A stretch of DNA of 64,000 nt. Source: Elusimicrobium minutum Pei191 (GTDB taxonomy: Bacteria > Elusimicrobiota > Elusimicrobia > Elusimicrobiales > Elusimicrobiaceae). Under the pieces are notes generated by a model. That model was not told where the DNA came from, did not search any database, and was given only the letters and a program-made list of their open reading frames with translations. Shown one piece after another: positions 16,538 to 25,927 of the stretch. Each line of letters opens with the position of its first letter. The stretch's first letter is position 1. The DNA is taken from assembly GCF_000020145.1 (NCBI RefSeq), contig NC_010644.1, forward strand, positions 1,550,001 to 1,614,000. Reading direction: 5' to 3'. The position numbers were made by a program, and so were the translations under genes.

Positions 16538-18367
16538 ATGCATGTTGATTATTATAAAAGGCCTCTGTTTTTATTTCTTATATTTTACGCTCTGTTTCTT
16601 TTAACAACCCCTAACAAAATAAGTGACAACGACATCGCGCATAAAGCGCCGGCTAAAGCGGTAATAACCGCACTCGTAACGCAAAACCCGCAAATAAAAT
16701 CAGGCGGCGTTAATATTTTTGCAAAAGTGCTTACCTTAAACGGAGAGGATGTTAAAAGCAGAATTTACGCTAAGATGCCTCCTGATACAGAAGTTAATCT
16801 TTTTGATGTTGTAGAGCTGGAAGGACACCTCACCACTCCTTTTGCCGTAAATATACAAGGCAATTTTAACTGGGCTCAATATCTTGCCAACAAAAACATT
16901 CACACCCAATTTAACGCAGACAATGCTAAAGTAATAAAAAAAGCTCCGCTGTTTTTTACCTTTTTATGCAATATCAGAAAAGACATTTTAAACCTGTTTG
17001 AAAAATATTTCGATCGTGACGGCGCGGCTATTTTGGGCGGCATTGTTTTAGGCGCGCGGGGCGAAGTGCCTGCCGATCTTAACAAAGCGTTTAACGACAG
17101 CGGCGCCATGCACCTGCTTGTGGCTTCCGGCGGCAACGTCGGTTTTGTTACTTTAATAATGTATTACGTTTACGTGATACTGGGCGTAAAATATAACTGG
17201 CGGCTTCCTTTGGCTTTGGCGGCCGCGGGCGTTTACACAATTTTAGCGGGCGCGGACGCTCCCCTTGTTCGCGCATATCTTATGACTATTTGCACAGGCA
17301 TAGGTATAAAAACAGGCCGTAATTCCGGCGCGTTCCACGGCCTTTGCTTAGCCGCTTTAATTATTTTAATTACAAATCCCGGCAGCATAAAAGATGTCGG
17401 TTTTCAAATGTCTTTTTTAGCCACTTTTATCATTTTACTTTCAGTTAACTCCTTTAAACTGCCCGCCAAATGGCCCAAATACATAAAAATCCCTTTAGAA
17501 ATTTTTTTAATAACAACCTCGGTACAGCTTGTTTTGCTGCCTATATACGCCAATGTTTTTTACCGTTTTTCAATAACCGCGCTTCTATCAAATATTTTTT
17601 TAGTTCCCCTTTCCGGCATAATTATGGGGGCGGGGTTTTTATTATATTTTACGTATTTACTTAACATTTCTTTTTTATTTAAAGCGGTTTATTATATTAC
17701 GTTCGCGCTTCTTTTTGTTTTTAAATTTTTTGTTAATTTTTTCAGCTCATTTTCTTTTTCGGCCGTTTCGGTGCCGGCGCTAAGCGTGCCTTCAACGGCG
17801 CTGTTTTTTATAATATTATTTTTTATTTATAACTCGGTCTTTTTTAAACACCAAAAAATAATAGCGGCCGGTTTATCTTTGCTGCTTTTGCTTATTATTT
17901 TAATTAACCCTTTTAAACCTAAAAATTATGTTTTTGTTTTAGATTACCAAAACTCAAACGCCGTTGTTTTAAATATAAACGGGCAAACATTTATAACTAC
18001 AGAAAATTTTAATGACACGGTTTTGCAAAACACTCTTTATTCTCTTTCAAGAAAGCGGGCGGATATTTTATTTTCTAAAAAAGAAATTATTCCTTCGGTT
18101 AAAAGAGTTATACCTTTTACAGATATTTGGCCCGGTGAAGCCGTAACGCATAAAGACACCTCCGTTACGGCTCAATGGGGCATAAATAAAGGCTATGTTA
18201 AATTTTGGAATAATACGGGATACAGCGGCACAGATAAAGACAGCATGACTTTTGTTTTTGAAAATAAAGGAAACACTGTTTTAACAGGCGGGCTTAATAA
18301 TTTTGTTAAAATTAATGACGTTATCACAGAAGCAAAAAGAAATAAGAGCGTAAAAGTTAAACTTTAG
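16538..18367 (+). CDS. comEC: ComEC/Rec2-family DNA-uptake channel protein, with reduced C-terminus
   Basis: A 609-residue inner-membrane protein. ComEC forms the channel that passes single-stranded DNA during natural transformation. A first helix (about 9-24) precedes a soluble OB-like part, and the competence domain begins near 150 with ILGGIVLGARGEVP and HLLVASGGNVG. The family motif is usually SGLHV or SGxNI. About eight further helices run to about 465. The C-terminal part (470-609) begins VFVLDYQNSNAVVL, where full-length ComEC has a metallo-beta-lactamase domain, but no HxHxDH motif is visible and the domain is only about 140 residues. With type IV pilins in the window, competence is plausible. 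It overlaps nnrE tail-to-tail by 11 bases. Confidence 0.85.
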   Translation: MHVDYYKRPLFLFLIFYALFLLTTPNKISDNDIAHKAPAKAVITALVTQNPQIKSGGVNIFAKVLTLNGEDVKSRIYAKMPPDTEVNLFDVVELEGHLTTPFAVNIQGNFNWAQYLANKNIHTQFNADNAKVIKKAPLFFTFLCNIRKDILNLFEKYFDRDGAAILGGIVLGARGEVPADLNKAFNDSGAMHLLVASGGNVGFVTLIMYYVYVILGVKYNWRLPLALAAAGVYTILAGADAPLVRAYLMTICTGIGIKTGRNSGAFHGLCLAALIILITNPGSIKDVGFQMSFLATFIILLSVNSFKLPAKWPKYIKIPLEIFLITTSVQLVLLPIYANVFYRFSITALLSNIFLVPLSGIIMGAGFLLYFTYLLNISFLFKAVYYITFALLFVFKFFVNFFSSFSFSAVSVPALSVPSTALFFIILFFIYNSVFFKHQKIIAAGLSLLLLLIILINPFKPKNYVFVLDYQNSNAVVLNINGQTFITTENFNDTVLQNTLYSLSRKRADILFSKKEIIPSVKRVIPFTDIWPGEAVTHKDTSVTAQWGINKGYVKFWNNTGYSGTDKDSMTFVFENKGNTVLTGGLNNFVKINDVITEAKRNKSVKVKL

Positions 18368-19022
18368 ACAAAAGCTCTTTAGGCAGGCCGATATTTAAAA
18401 CTTTTATTTCCCCGCAAATATCTTTAGCCTTCAAACAGCCTTGCTTGGCAAAACCCATAGCGTAAGTATAATCAGCCTTAAAAACAGCGCCTTCATTTTG
18501 TCCGCTGTCGGCGTTTAGGCCGCTTGGTATATCAAAAGCTATTTTTATGGAGGGAGATGAGTTTAACACTTCAATAGTTTCTTTATAATTTTTTTTTACT
18601 TCGCCTTTAAAACCTATACCTAAAAGAGCGTCAATAACTATATAAGCGTCCGCCACGGAGTTTTTTAAATCGGACAAATTCTGATAAATTTCTTTTACGG
18701 AAAGGTGTGAAAAAAACGCTCTTTTTAAATTTTTTAATACCAACCCTTTGTAGGAGCCTTGGAAAGGCGGAATAATATAGCAGTAAACATCAACCCCGCG
18801 CTCCATAAGATATCTGCCGCATACAAGCCCGTCACCTCCATTACCCCCGTGCCCGCATACAATAATTACTTTTTTTTCCTTATTTTCAGATAAAAAACAA
18901 TTTAAAATTTCCTCAGCGGCGCTGCGGCCCGCGTGCTCCATAAGAACATCTTCGTCTATGCCGAATTCTTTTACGGCGGCGGTTTCTAATTCTCTCATTT
19001 TTTGGGAAGTTACTGTTTTCAT
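18357..19022 (-). CDS. nnrE: NAD(P)H-hydrate epimerase
   Basis: A 221-residue YjeF_N-domain protein that interconverts the R and S forms of NAD(P)H hydrate, repairing damaged cofactor. Characteristic segments are VDLMEHAGR-like DVLMEHAGRSAA (about 25-36), the nucleotide loop VCGHGGNGGDGLVCGR and DALLGIGFKGEV. It lacks the C-terminal dehydratase domain present in bifunctional Nnr, so NnrD must be encoded elsewhere. The start at 19022 has GGGGA upstream, and the ATGA overlaps the dus stop by four bases. A longer frame to 19118 is dismissed because it reads through dus. Confidence 0.9.
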   Translation of the reverse strand: MKTVTSQKMRELETAAVKEFGIDEDVLMEHAGRSAAEEILNCFLSENKEKKVIIVCGHGGNGGDGLVCGRYLMERGVDVYCYIIPPFQGSYKGLVLKNLKRAFFSHLSVKEIYQNLSDLKNSVADAYIVIDALLGIGFKGEVKKNYKETIEVLNSSPSIKIAFDIPSGLNADSGQNEGAVFKADYTYAMGFAKQGCLKAKDICGEIKVLNIGLPKELLSKV

Positions 19023-19975
19023 AAATATTCCCCAAAAAGTTTTTGCACTGCGGCTAATGTATTTAATTTTACAAACTCGCCTCTTATTTCCCCCGCCATC
19101 GGAAACCCTTTTATCCAAAAACCCACGGTTTTCCTACTCCTGGCAATACCGTTTTTCTCACCGTAAAAATTAACGTTTTGTTTAATCAGATTAAAAAATA
19201 TTTTAACGTTTTCTTTAGGATTTAACTCTATGTCACAACCGTTAATTATGCTTTTAAAAATATTAATATTGCCTATAGCTCCGCGCCCCACCATTATGCC
19301 GCGCACGCCGGTTTCAAACATTTTATCAGCTGTATTAACATCAACGATACCTCCGTTACCTATAACGGGTATTTTAACGGCCGAAACGACTTTGGCAAGA
19401 GCCTCTAAATCAGCCGGGCCGCCATGCACATTGCCGGCGTAACGCGCATGCATAATAACAGCCGCCGCGCCTTCGTTTTCAGCCAGTTTGGCAATTTTAT
19501 CACCTTTAAAATCGCCAGCGGTAAGACCTATTCTTGTTTTTAAAGTTACCGGAATACTCACGGAATTAACAGCGGCGTTTACTATTGAAGCTAACAATTT
19601 TTCATCTTTAATTAAAACGCAGCCCGCGCCCGCTCTGTTTATTTTTTTTACGGGACACCCCGCGTTAATATCAATAATATCAGCGCCCGCGGCCTCGGCC
19701 GCTTTGGCCGCTATGGAAATGCTTTCCGCATCCCCTCCGAAAATCTGCATGGAAACTGGATGCTCCTTTTTATCAACCGCTAACATTTTTACGCTTTTTT
19801 TATTATCATACTCAACCGCCTTGGCCGACACCATTTCCGCGCAAACTATGCCCGCGCCGTTATTTAAACAGTGTATTCTAAAAGGCGTGTCGGTAATACC
19901 GGCCATCGGGGCAAGCATAAGGTTATTTTTTGCCGCGAAAGAACCTATTGTTATTTTTTTAACGAAAGCATTCAT
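19019..19975 (-). CDS. dusB: tRNA-dihydrouridine synthase (DusB-like)
   Basis: A 318-residue FMN-dependent enzyme that reduces uridines in tRNA D loops. The TIM-barrel start is LAPMAGITDTPFR, and the catalytic Cys lies in INAGCPVKK (about 98-106). FMN-phosphate binding segments are PVIGNGGI and GIMVGRGAIG. It is translationally coupled to nnrE through a four-base overlap and starts three bases after the nucleotidase-like gene. The dus subtype (B) is judged from overall length and motifs. Confidence 0.93.
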   Translation of the reverse strand: MNAFVKKITIGSFAAKNNLMLAPMAGITDTPFRIHCLNNGAGIVCAEMVSAKAVEYDNKKSVKMLAVDKKEHPVSMQIFGGDAESISIAAKAAEAAGADIIDINAGCPVKKINRAGAGCVLIKDEKLLASIVNAAVNSVSIPVTLKTRIGLTAGDFKGDKIAKLAENEGAAAVIMHARYAGNVHGGPADLEALAKVVSAVKIPVIGNGGIVDVNTADKMFETGVRGIMVGRGAIGNINIFKSIINGCDIELNPKENVKIFFNLIKQNVNFYGEKNGIARSRKTVGFWIKGFPMAGEIRGEFVKLNTLAAVQKLFGEYL

Positions 19976-19978
19976 ATT

Positions 19979-21463
19979 TTATTTAACTTCTTTCCAGTTA
20001 AGCGGGAAATTAGATATTTTCTTCTTGCGGTATAAGCATTGGCGAAGCAGCGTGCGGATATCAACGCGCGTATTTTTAAATTCAACGGCATTTACAAATT
20101 CATCATGACCGAAGCCGCCCGCCATAATATGGTCTGTCGTGGCAAGACGGTAAATTGTGCCGGGGGAAACCTTTCCCCCTCTTATTTTTATGGATTTAAC
20201 TTTGCTGCCTTCCGGCTCGCTCATATTATATTCAACCGTCATACCTGAAATTTGAGGAAAATTATTTTTTGAAAGTAAACTTTTTTCCAAAATGTTTTTA
20301 AGCTCCTCACCCCTTATCCTTACGGACATAACCGTATCATTATAGGGGTAAACTTCATATAAAGAGTATTCCGTTATTTTCCCTTTTGGTATTGACACGC
20401 GCAGCGGATCAGAGTTAATTATGCCGATATCCGCTTTAGCCCAGTCTTTAATACAGCCGGCTATAATTTCACCAAGAACCGAAGGCCCGGTATCCACGTC
20501 GGCAATCAGATCTTCCGCTTCGGCTATAACATGGTTTAAGCGTTTAAAAGTAGCCGAACGCAAATCATCAACAATTTTTTTTATGGCTTCGTCTTCCCCG
20601 TATTTTTCTTTAGACAGAGGTATCGTTTCCAACTCAACTCCTGCCAATTTTTTATTAAAATCAAAATTAAGTTTTAGCTTTGTAAGCTTAATTAAAAAAG
20701 GCTCAGTTTTTACTATGTAAGCGTTGTCATATTCTTCAATAGATGTTTTTTCGCCCGAGGGCGCGCCGGCCAAAACAATATTAATGCCTTCAACTTGTTC
20801 CAAAATTGCTCTTTCTTCATAGTTATTTTCATTTTGGGCAACATCCACTAAAAGGATAACCGCGTCGGCGCCTTTATTCTTTAAATCATCAATAACAGCC
20901 TTGGCGGCTTCTATTTCGTCAAAAATTTTAATTTCGCCAAGTCTTCCGCCTGCGCTTTCCTTATCGTTTTTTATGACTAAAGAAAAGATGCCGATTTTTA
21001 CGCCGTTTATTTCTTTTATAATGCTTCTGGGAATATAAGAGGGCACCGCGCCCCCTCTTGTTTTAATATTGGAGGACAAAACGGTAAACTCGCTGTTTCT
21101 GATATTTTCGGACATTGTCGCCCAGCCTGGCGCAAGGTCCGTATAACTTAAACCGGTAGCGTCGTAACCCGCCATGCGCATCATTTTCAAAATATAAGAA
21201 CCTTTACCGATAGAGCCTTCCGGCGTTTCGGAAAACCAATCCCCGCTGTCTAACAAAAGTTTTTTGCCGTATTCGCGCTCAAAATAGTTTTTTAAAACGC
21301 CTATGCCGCCCGTTTCCTTATTTTCATAAGCGGGCTCCTGTCTAGGCCAGTACATGCCGCCTATGCCCGCGGTATGGTAAACGGTAACAGTTGTTAAATA
21401 TTCCTGTTTACAGGCCATGGCAAAAAGAACGGCTATTAATATAAAAACTATTTTTTTACTCAT
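19979..21463 (-). CDS. Degenerate 5'-nucleotidase/UshA-like lipoprotein (pseudoenzyme)
   Basis: A 494-residue paralogue of the gene at 21464-22939, with the same two-domain layout of an N-terminal calcineurin-like phosphoesterase and a C-terminal 5'-nucleotidase domain. An N-terminal hydrophobic segment ends in AMAC, a possible lipobox (Cys18). The metal ligands are lost: the SDTHG motif reads AGIGG (32-36), GNHEFD reads LSYTDL (105-110), the LLIHD His is replaced (LLVDV, 204-208) and GGHAH reads AGAPS (232-236). Only the LDSGD motif (71-75) remains. The C-terminal substrate domain appears complete. It is therefore probably a non-catalytic binding protein, or one with a changed reaction. It abuts its active paralogue with no gap. 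Confidence 0.8.
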   Translation of the reverse strand: MSKKIVFILIAVLFAMACKQEYLTTVTVYHTAGIGGMYWPRQEPAYENKETGGIGVLKNYFEREYGKKLLLDSGDWFSETPEGSIGKGSYILKMMRMAGYDATGLSYTDLAPGWATMSENIRNSEFTVLSSNIKTRGGAVPSYIPRSIIKEINGVKIGIFSLVIKNDKESAGGRLGEIKIFDEIEAAKAVIDDLKNKGADAVILLVDVAQNENNYEERAILEQVEGINIVLAGAPSGEKTSIEEYDNAYIVKTEPFLIKLTKLKLNFDFNKKLAGVELETIPLSKEKYGEDEAIKKIVDDLRSATFKRLNHVIAEAEDLIADVDTGPSVLGEIIAGCIKDWAKADIGIINSDPLRVSIPKGKITEYSLYEVYPYNDTVMSVRIRGEELKNILEKSLLSKNNFPQISGMTVEYNMSEPEGSKVKSIKIRGGKVSPGTIYRLATTDHIMAGGFGHDEFVNAVEFKNTRVDIRTLLRQCLYRKKKISNFPLNWKEVK

Positions 21464-22939
21464 TTAATTTTTAACCTGGAGGCGGCACTCGTCATTTAAA
21501 GGTTTTAAAGGCGAGTTCGCTTTTAAATCGGCTATAAGCATATCTCTAATGCTAAGCGAAATAAACTGTTTTTTATCCTCTTCAATTTTTTTAAACATCC
21601 AGCCTTCGGTTTTACCTTTGGCGATATATTCATTAGTAACAAGTTTATAAGTTTTGTTTTCCTGCAAAGGATTGCCGTTTATAAAAATTTCAACATTTTT
21701 AACTTTATTATTTTTTAATTTAAACTTTGCGGTTAACCCGTGGAAGTTATATAAAGCGCGGCCGTTTTTAATGCCGTTTATAAAAAAGTTTTTAACAAAT
21801 TTTCCGTCAACTTCAACAACGGCTATTTTATTATCAAAAGGAAATAAAGTAACAATATCGCGCATGGTAACAGGCCCCTTTTCAAGCCCTATTCTGGCGC
21901 CGCCCACGTTATGGACAATAAAATCTCCTTCAACGTTTTTGGCTATAACATCGGCTATCCAATTGTTAATGGGGGAATCTTTGCATCCTTCCTTTACCGG
22001 CGTTTTGCTTATATACGCAGCCGTGTTGCCTAAAACAACGTCCATACCCGGAACTCTCAAACTTTCGGCAAGTTCTTTAATTTGTTCGTCTTGCCCTGTT
22101 TTTTCTATATATAAAGGTATAAGTTCAGATTTGGCTGTTTTATATTTATTGGTTTCATCATCAATATCAACAACGATTTTAGACATCTTCTTTAAATGGC
22201 ATCCCGATTCCACCAAAATAGCGTTGCCCACAAAAATATTTTGGTATTCCTGGTGGGCGTGGCCGCCTAAAACAATATCTATTTCAGGTATTTTTTCCGC
22301 AATTAATTTATTGCTTACTTTTTGCGGGTGTTTTTCATCGCCGGCGGAATCATGTATAAGCAAAATAATAATATCGGCGTTTTCTTTTTTTACCTCTTTA
22401 ACAACTTTTTTTACAGTGCTTATAACATTTGCGAATTTAAAGTGTTTATTATCACCCTCTTTACCCACGCCGATTATGGCTATTTTAACGCCGGCTCTTT
22501 CAAAGATTTTATAAGGTTTTGTGTAAGGAAGCTGCCCTTTAAGCCTGCTGTCCGTAATTGTTGAGTTAAGCACGGGGAATTTAAACAAAGGAAGCACTTT
22601 TAAAAAATTATCCTCGCCAAAATCAAATTCATGGTTGCCTATTGTGGTAGCGTCGTAACCCATGGCGTTCATAAGTTCTGCCGAAGTTACGCATTTTGAG
22701 TTTTTTGCCTCAACCGTACCATTGCAATAATCACCGCTGTCTAAAAATAAAAAAGGAAGCTTTTCTTTATTAACAACATTTCTTGCCGCGGCAAAACCGC
22801 CCCACATTTTGTTGTTTTCCGTATTTCTTTCAGGATAATAGAATCCATGGGTATCGCTGGTATGGTAAATAATTAATTGTTTGGAAAATACAAAGCACGC
22901 GGTTAAAGCAAAAGCTAAAAGCAAAGATATTTTTTTCAT
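21464..22939 (-). CDS. 5'-nucleotidase / UshA-family metallophosphoesterase, lipoprotein
   Basis: A 491-residue exported enzyme. The N-terminus has a lipobox-like LTAC (12-15), so it is probably anchored to the outer or inner membrane facing the periplasm. Metal ligands are all visible: YHTSDTHG (25-32), LDSGDYCNG (66-74), GNHEFDFG (101-108), LLIHDSAGD (193-201) and GGHAHQ (225-230). The C-terminal domain (about 300-470) includes NVGGARIGL and LVTNEYIAKG, which bind the nucleoside part in this family. It likely hydrolyses nucleotides or UDP-sugars for salvage. It is first in an operon with the degenerate paralogue, dusB and nnrE. Confidence 0.9.
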   Translation of the reverse strand: MKKISLLLAFALTACFVFSKQLIIYHTSDTHGFYYPERNTENNKMWGGFAAARNVVNKEKLPFLFLDSGDYCNGTVEAKNSKCVTSAELMNAMGYDATTIGNHEFDFGEDNFLKVLPLFKFPVLNSTITDSRLKGQLPYTKPYKIFERAGVKIAIIGVGKEGDNKHFKFANVISTVKKVVKEVKKENADIIILLIHDSAGDEKHPQKVSNKLIAEKIPEIDIVLGGHAHQEYQNIFVGNAILVESGCHLKKMSKIVVDIDDETNKYKTAKSELIPLYIEKTGQDEQIKELAESLRVPGMDVVLGNTAAYISKTPVKEGCKDSPINNWIADVIAKNVEGDFIVHNVGGARIGLEKGPVTMRDIVTLFPFDNKIAVVEVDGKFVKNFFINGIKNGRALYNFHGLTAKFKLKNNKVKNVEIFINGNPLQENKTYKLVTNEYIAKGKTEGWMFKKIEEDKKQFISLSIRDMLIADLKANSPLKPLNDECRLQVKN

Positions 22940-23258
22940 ACATTCTCCTTATTAACAGCTATCTACAGAATAACAAAAATAACTACTGTTCTCAAGCACG
23001 CTTGAAAACACATTGGTTAAAGCATCTTATAAAGTTAAGCGGCTCTAACAAAATTGTTTTTTAATTTTAAAAGTAATAAACTATATATAAGCGGATTAAT
23101 TAATTTTTCTGCGCTTGTCCTTAAGCGGGCGGCGCGGAATTTAAAGCCATACTACAAGTAAAAAAATTGTTATTAATATGGTGCGGAAACGACTTCCCTG
23201 TTAATCCCCCTTACAGGCAAAAGGAAAGTAGTCTATTATAGTGCAAATTGGAGGTTCT
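22940..23258. other. Intergenic region between divergent operons
   Basis: About 320 AT-rich bases with no protein gene, RNA gene or clear repeat. It separates the leftward nucleotidase operon from the rightward oxidoreductase operon and must hold both promoters. The best plus-strand candidate is TTACAG followed after 17 bases by TATTAT (23234-23239), close to the ferredoxin gene. This match is weak. Confidence 0.4.
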
Positions 23259-23462
23259 ATGCCAAGAATTGAAGTAAATGAACAGTTATGCAAAGGTTGT
23301 TACCTTTGCGTTAAAGCCTGCCCTAAGCAATGTATCGCAAAATCAAAAAATTTCAGTAAGACGGGATATTATCCCGCGGTAATGGTTAAACCTGAGGCCT
23401 GCATCGGCTGCAAAATGTGTTTTATGGTATGCCCCGATGTGGCGATTACCGTTGAAAAATAA
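23259..23462 (+). CDS. 2[4Fe-4S] ferredoxin, delta subunit of the 2-oxoacid oxidoreductase
   Basis: A 67-residue protein with two CxxCxxCxxxCP clusters (CKGCYLCVKACP and CIGCKMCFMVCP), binding two [4Fe-4S] centres. As the first gene of ferredoxin-alpha-beta-gamma it is the electron-transfer subunit of a four-subunit Vor/Kor-type enzyme. The start at 23259 is set by GGAGG about five bases upstream; an in-frame ATG six codons earlier lacks one. Confidence 0.92.
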   Translation: MPRIEVNEQLCKGCYLCVKACPKQCIAKSKNFSKTGYYPAVMVKPEACIGCKMCFMVCPDVAITVEK

Positions 23463-23501
23463 TTTTTACCATCATACCTAAATTTAACAAAGAGGGAGTA
23501 T

Positions 23502-24629
23502 ATGAAAGAAAAAATTTTAATGAAAGGCAATGAAGCCATGGCTGAAGGCGCTTTACGCGCGGGATGCCGCTTTTTTGCAGGTTATCCCATAACGCCTCAA
23601 AATGAAGTACCCGAATACATGGCCGCTAAAATGGCAGACAGGGGGGGCGCGTTTGTACAAGCCGAGAGTGAAACTTCCGCAATTAACATGATTTACGGCG
23701 CGGCCGCCACAGGTGCAAGAAGCATGACTTCAAGCTCAAGCCCCGGGATAAGTTTAAAACAGGAAGGTATTTCCTATTTAGCCGGCGCTGATTTACCCTG
23801 CCTTATAGCAAACGTTATGAGAGGAGGCCCCGGCCTTGGCAGCATAACAGGCGCGCAGGGGGACTATTTCCAAGCCACAAGAGGCGGCGGCAACGGAGAC
23901 TACAGAACAATAGTTCTTGCCCCCAACTCAGTTGAAGAAATGGGCAATTTCCCGAAACTCGCTTTTGAGCTTTCCGAAAAATACAGAATCCCCGCCATGA
24001 TTTTGGCTGACGGCGTTCTAGGCCAAATGATGGAAGGTATGTCCTTTAATTTTGAGCCCGTAGACCCTAAAGATTTAAAAGAACCCGAGTGGGCTTTAGG
24101 CACACATACGGGAGAAAGGAAAAAGAGAATGGTGTTCTCCTACAAACTTAAAGACGGGGAACTTGAAGTATCCGTTTTTGAAAGAGCCGAAAAATATAAA
24201 GCCGTGGAAGAAAACGAAGTCCTTTTTGAAGAAAGATATACCGAGGACGCAGAAGTAATTTTAGTTGCTTACGGTATTTCCGCGCGCGCCGCTTTAGCCG
24301 GTATTGAACAGGCCAGAGCAAAGGGCGTTAAAGTAGGGTTACTACGCCCTATAACATTGTGGCCTTTCCCTTATAAAAGACTCTGCGAACTTGCATCAAA
24401 CGGCAAATGCAAAGCAATGCTTTGCGTGGAAATGAGTTTAGGGCAAATGATTGTTGACGTTAAACTCGCGGCTGGCGGGCAAGTACCCGTTTATCTGCAC
24501 GCAAGGCCGGGCGGCGGCATGCCCGCGGGCGAAGATATTGTTACTGCAATCAACTCAGTTTTAACAGGCAAAACGGAAAAGCTTTATCCGCATAATACCG
24601 GCGGCTGCGGCTGCAAGGGAGGCAAATAA
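23502..24629 (+). CDS. 2-oxoacid:ferredoxin oxidoreductase alpha subunit (Vor/Kor type)
   Basis: A 375-residue subunit carrying the pyruvate-flavodoxin oxidoreductase N-terminal and transketolase-like domains. The opening segment GYPITPQNEVPEYM is typical of VorB/KorA subunits, and the second domain begins near VILVAYGISARAAL. The enzyme oxidatively decarboxylates a 2-oxoacid (2-oxoisovalerate or 2-oxoglutarate) to an acyl-CoA with reduction of ferredoxin. The subunit order in this operon fits amino acid fermentation in anaerobes, but the substrate cannot be read from the sequence. The C-terminus has a CGCKGGK tail. Confidence 0.9.
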   Translation: MKEKILMKGNEAMAEGALRAGCRFFAGYPITPQNEVPEYMAAKMADRGGAFVQAESETSAINMIYGAAATGARSMTSSSSPGISLKQEGISYLAGADLPCLIANVMRGGPGLGSITGAQGDYFQATRGGGNGDYRTIVLAPNSVEEMGNFPKLAFELSEKYRIPAMILADGVLGQMMEGMSFNFEPVDPKDLKEPEWALGTHTGERKKRMVFSYKLKDGELEVSVFERAEKYKAVEENEVLFEERYTEDAEVILVAYGISARAALAGIEQARAKGVKVGLLRPITLWPFPYKRLCELASNGKCKAMLCVEMSLGQMIVDVKLAAGGQVPVYLHARPGGGMPAGEDIVTAINSVLTGKTEKLYPHNTGGCGCKGGK

Positions 24630-24631
24630 TT

Positions 24632-25375
24632 ATGGAAAAAATAACTAAAAGACCCGAAAGTTTGACAGATGTTCCTTTCCATTATTGCCCAGGCTGTGGA
24701 CACGGCGTTGTACACCGCCTTATAGCTGAAACTATGGATGAACTTAAAATAAGAGAGCGCACAATAGGCGTTGCCCCCGTGGGCTGCGCGGTTTTTGCCG
24801 ATTCTTATTTTAACTGTGATATGATACAAGGCGCCCATGGCAGAGGCCCGGCCATAGCCACAGGTATTAAAAGAGCAAAACCGGAAAGCATAGTTTTTTC
24901 CTACCAGGGCGACGGCGATTTGGCTTCCATCGGCATGGCTGAAATTGTTCACACCGCTATCAGAAGTGAAAACATTACCGTAATTTTTATTAACAACGCT
25001 ATTTACGGTATGACCGGCGGACAAATGGCCCCCACAACCTTAGTGGGACAACCCGCTACCACAGCGCCCAAAGGAAGGGATGCCGCTTTACAAGGCTATC
25101 CGATTAATATTTGCGAAATGTTTAGCCAGATAAAAGGCTCAAAATATTTAGAACGCGTTGCGGTAGACACCCCCCAAAACGTTATGAAAGCCAAAAAAGC
25201 CGTTAAAAAAGCTTTTGAAAACCAGGTAAACGGCGTTGGATTTAGCTTAGTTGAAGTTTTATCCCAATGCCCCACAAACTGGGGCGTTGATCCGGTTAAA
25301 TCATTGGAATTCGTGCAAAAACAAATGATGGAACAATACCCGTTAGGCGTGTTTAAAGACGAAGGGGGTAAATAA
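24632..25375 (+). CDS. 2-oxoacid:ferredoxin oxidoreductase beta subunit (TPP-binding)
   Basis: A 247-residue subunit with the thiamine-diphosphate site GDGDLASIG...NNAIYGMTGGQ and an N-terminal CPGCGHG segment. The two-base gap from the alpha gene and the three-base spacing to the gamma gene show a single operon. It binds TPP and, with alpha, forms the active site. Confidence 0.93.
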   Translation: MEKITKRPESLTDVPFHYCPGCGHGVVHRLIAETMDELKIRERTIGVAPVGCAVFADSYFNCDMIQGAHGRGPAIATGIKRAKPESIVFSYQGDGDLASIGMAEIVHTAIRSENITVIFINNAIYGMTGGQMAPTTLVGQPATTAPKGRDAALQGYPINICEMFSQIKGSKYLERVAVDTPQNVMKAKKAVKKAFENQVNGVGFSLVEVLSQCPTNWGVDPVKSLEFVQKQMMEQYPLGVFKDEGGK

Positions 25376-25377
25376 TT

Positions 25378-25914
25378 ATGTACCAGGGAATAAGAATATC
25401 AGGTTTTGGCGGGCAGGGCGTTGTTTCTGCGGGCATTTTACTCGCGCAGGCGGGACTTATTGACGGCAAAAAAGTAAGCTGGCTGCCATCCTACGGGCCC
25501 GAAATGCGCGGCGGCACGGCAAATTGTTCGGTAGTGATAGCTTCGGACGAAGTTTACACCCCTATCGTAACTGCGCCGGACACGGTTATAGTTATGAATG
25601 AGCCTTCATTACCAAAATTTGAGCCTTTGCTTAAAAAAGACGGTTTGTTAATTATTAACAGTTCTCTAATTAACTCAAAACCAAAAAGAACGGATATAAA
25701 AGTTATTTATGTTCCTTGTAATGAAATAGCCGAAAAACTGGGTTCGTTAAAAGTAGCTACGCTTGTGGCTATGGGTGCTTTTGCAAAGGCCACGGGCGCT
25801 GTTTCTATTGACACAATCGCAAGCGCTATGAAAGCTGTTTTCAAACGCGCCAAGCCCGAAATGCTTGAGCTTAACAAAAAAGCTCTTGAGGAAGGAGCCA
25901 AAGCGGCTGACTAA
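25378..25914 (+). CDS. 2-oxoacid:ferredoxin oxidoreductase gamma subunit
   Basis: A 178-residue gamma-type domain protein. The start GIRISGFGGQGVVSAG, followed by SYGPEMRGGTANCSVV, is diagnostic of the pyruvate/ketoisovalerate oxidoreductase gamma family. It completes the four-gene operon, which closes with a strong terminator 14 bases downstream. Confidence 0.93.
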   Translation: MYQGIRISGFGGQGVVSAGILLAQAGLIDGKKVSWLPSYGPEMRGGTANCSVVIASDEVYTPIVTAPDTVIVMNEPSLPKFEPLLKKDGLLIINSSLINSKPKRTDIKVIYVPCNEIAEKLGSLKVATLVAMGAFAKATGAVSIDTIASAMKAVFKRAKPEMLELNKKALEEGAKAAD

Positions 25915-25927
25915 GTTTATAAACATA

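Noticed and set aside
19488-20108. A 206-residue rightward frame
   Set aside because: It is antisense to dusB and the nucleotidase-like gene.
21654-22514. A 286-residue rightward frame
   Set aside because: It is antisense to the intact nucleotidase gene, Ser/Thr- and Leu-rich in the way mirrored codons produce.
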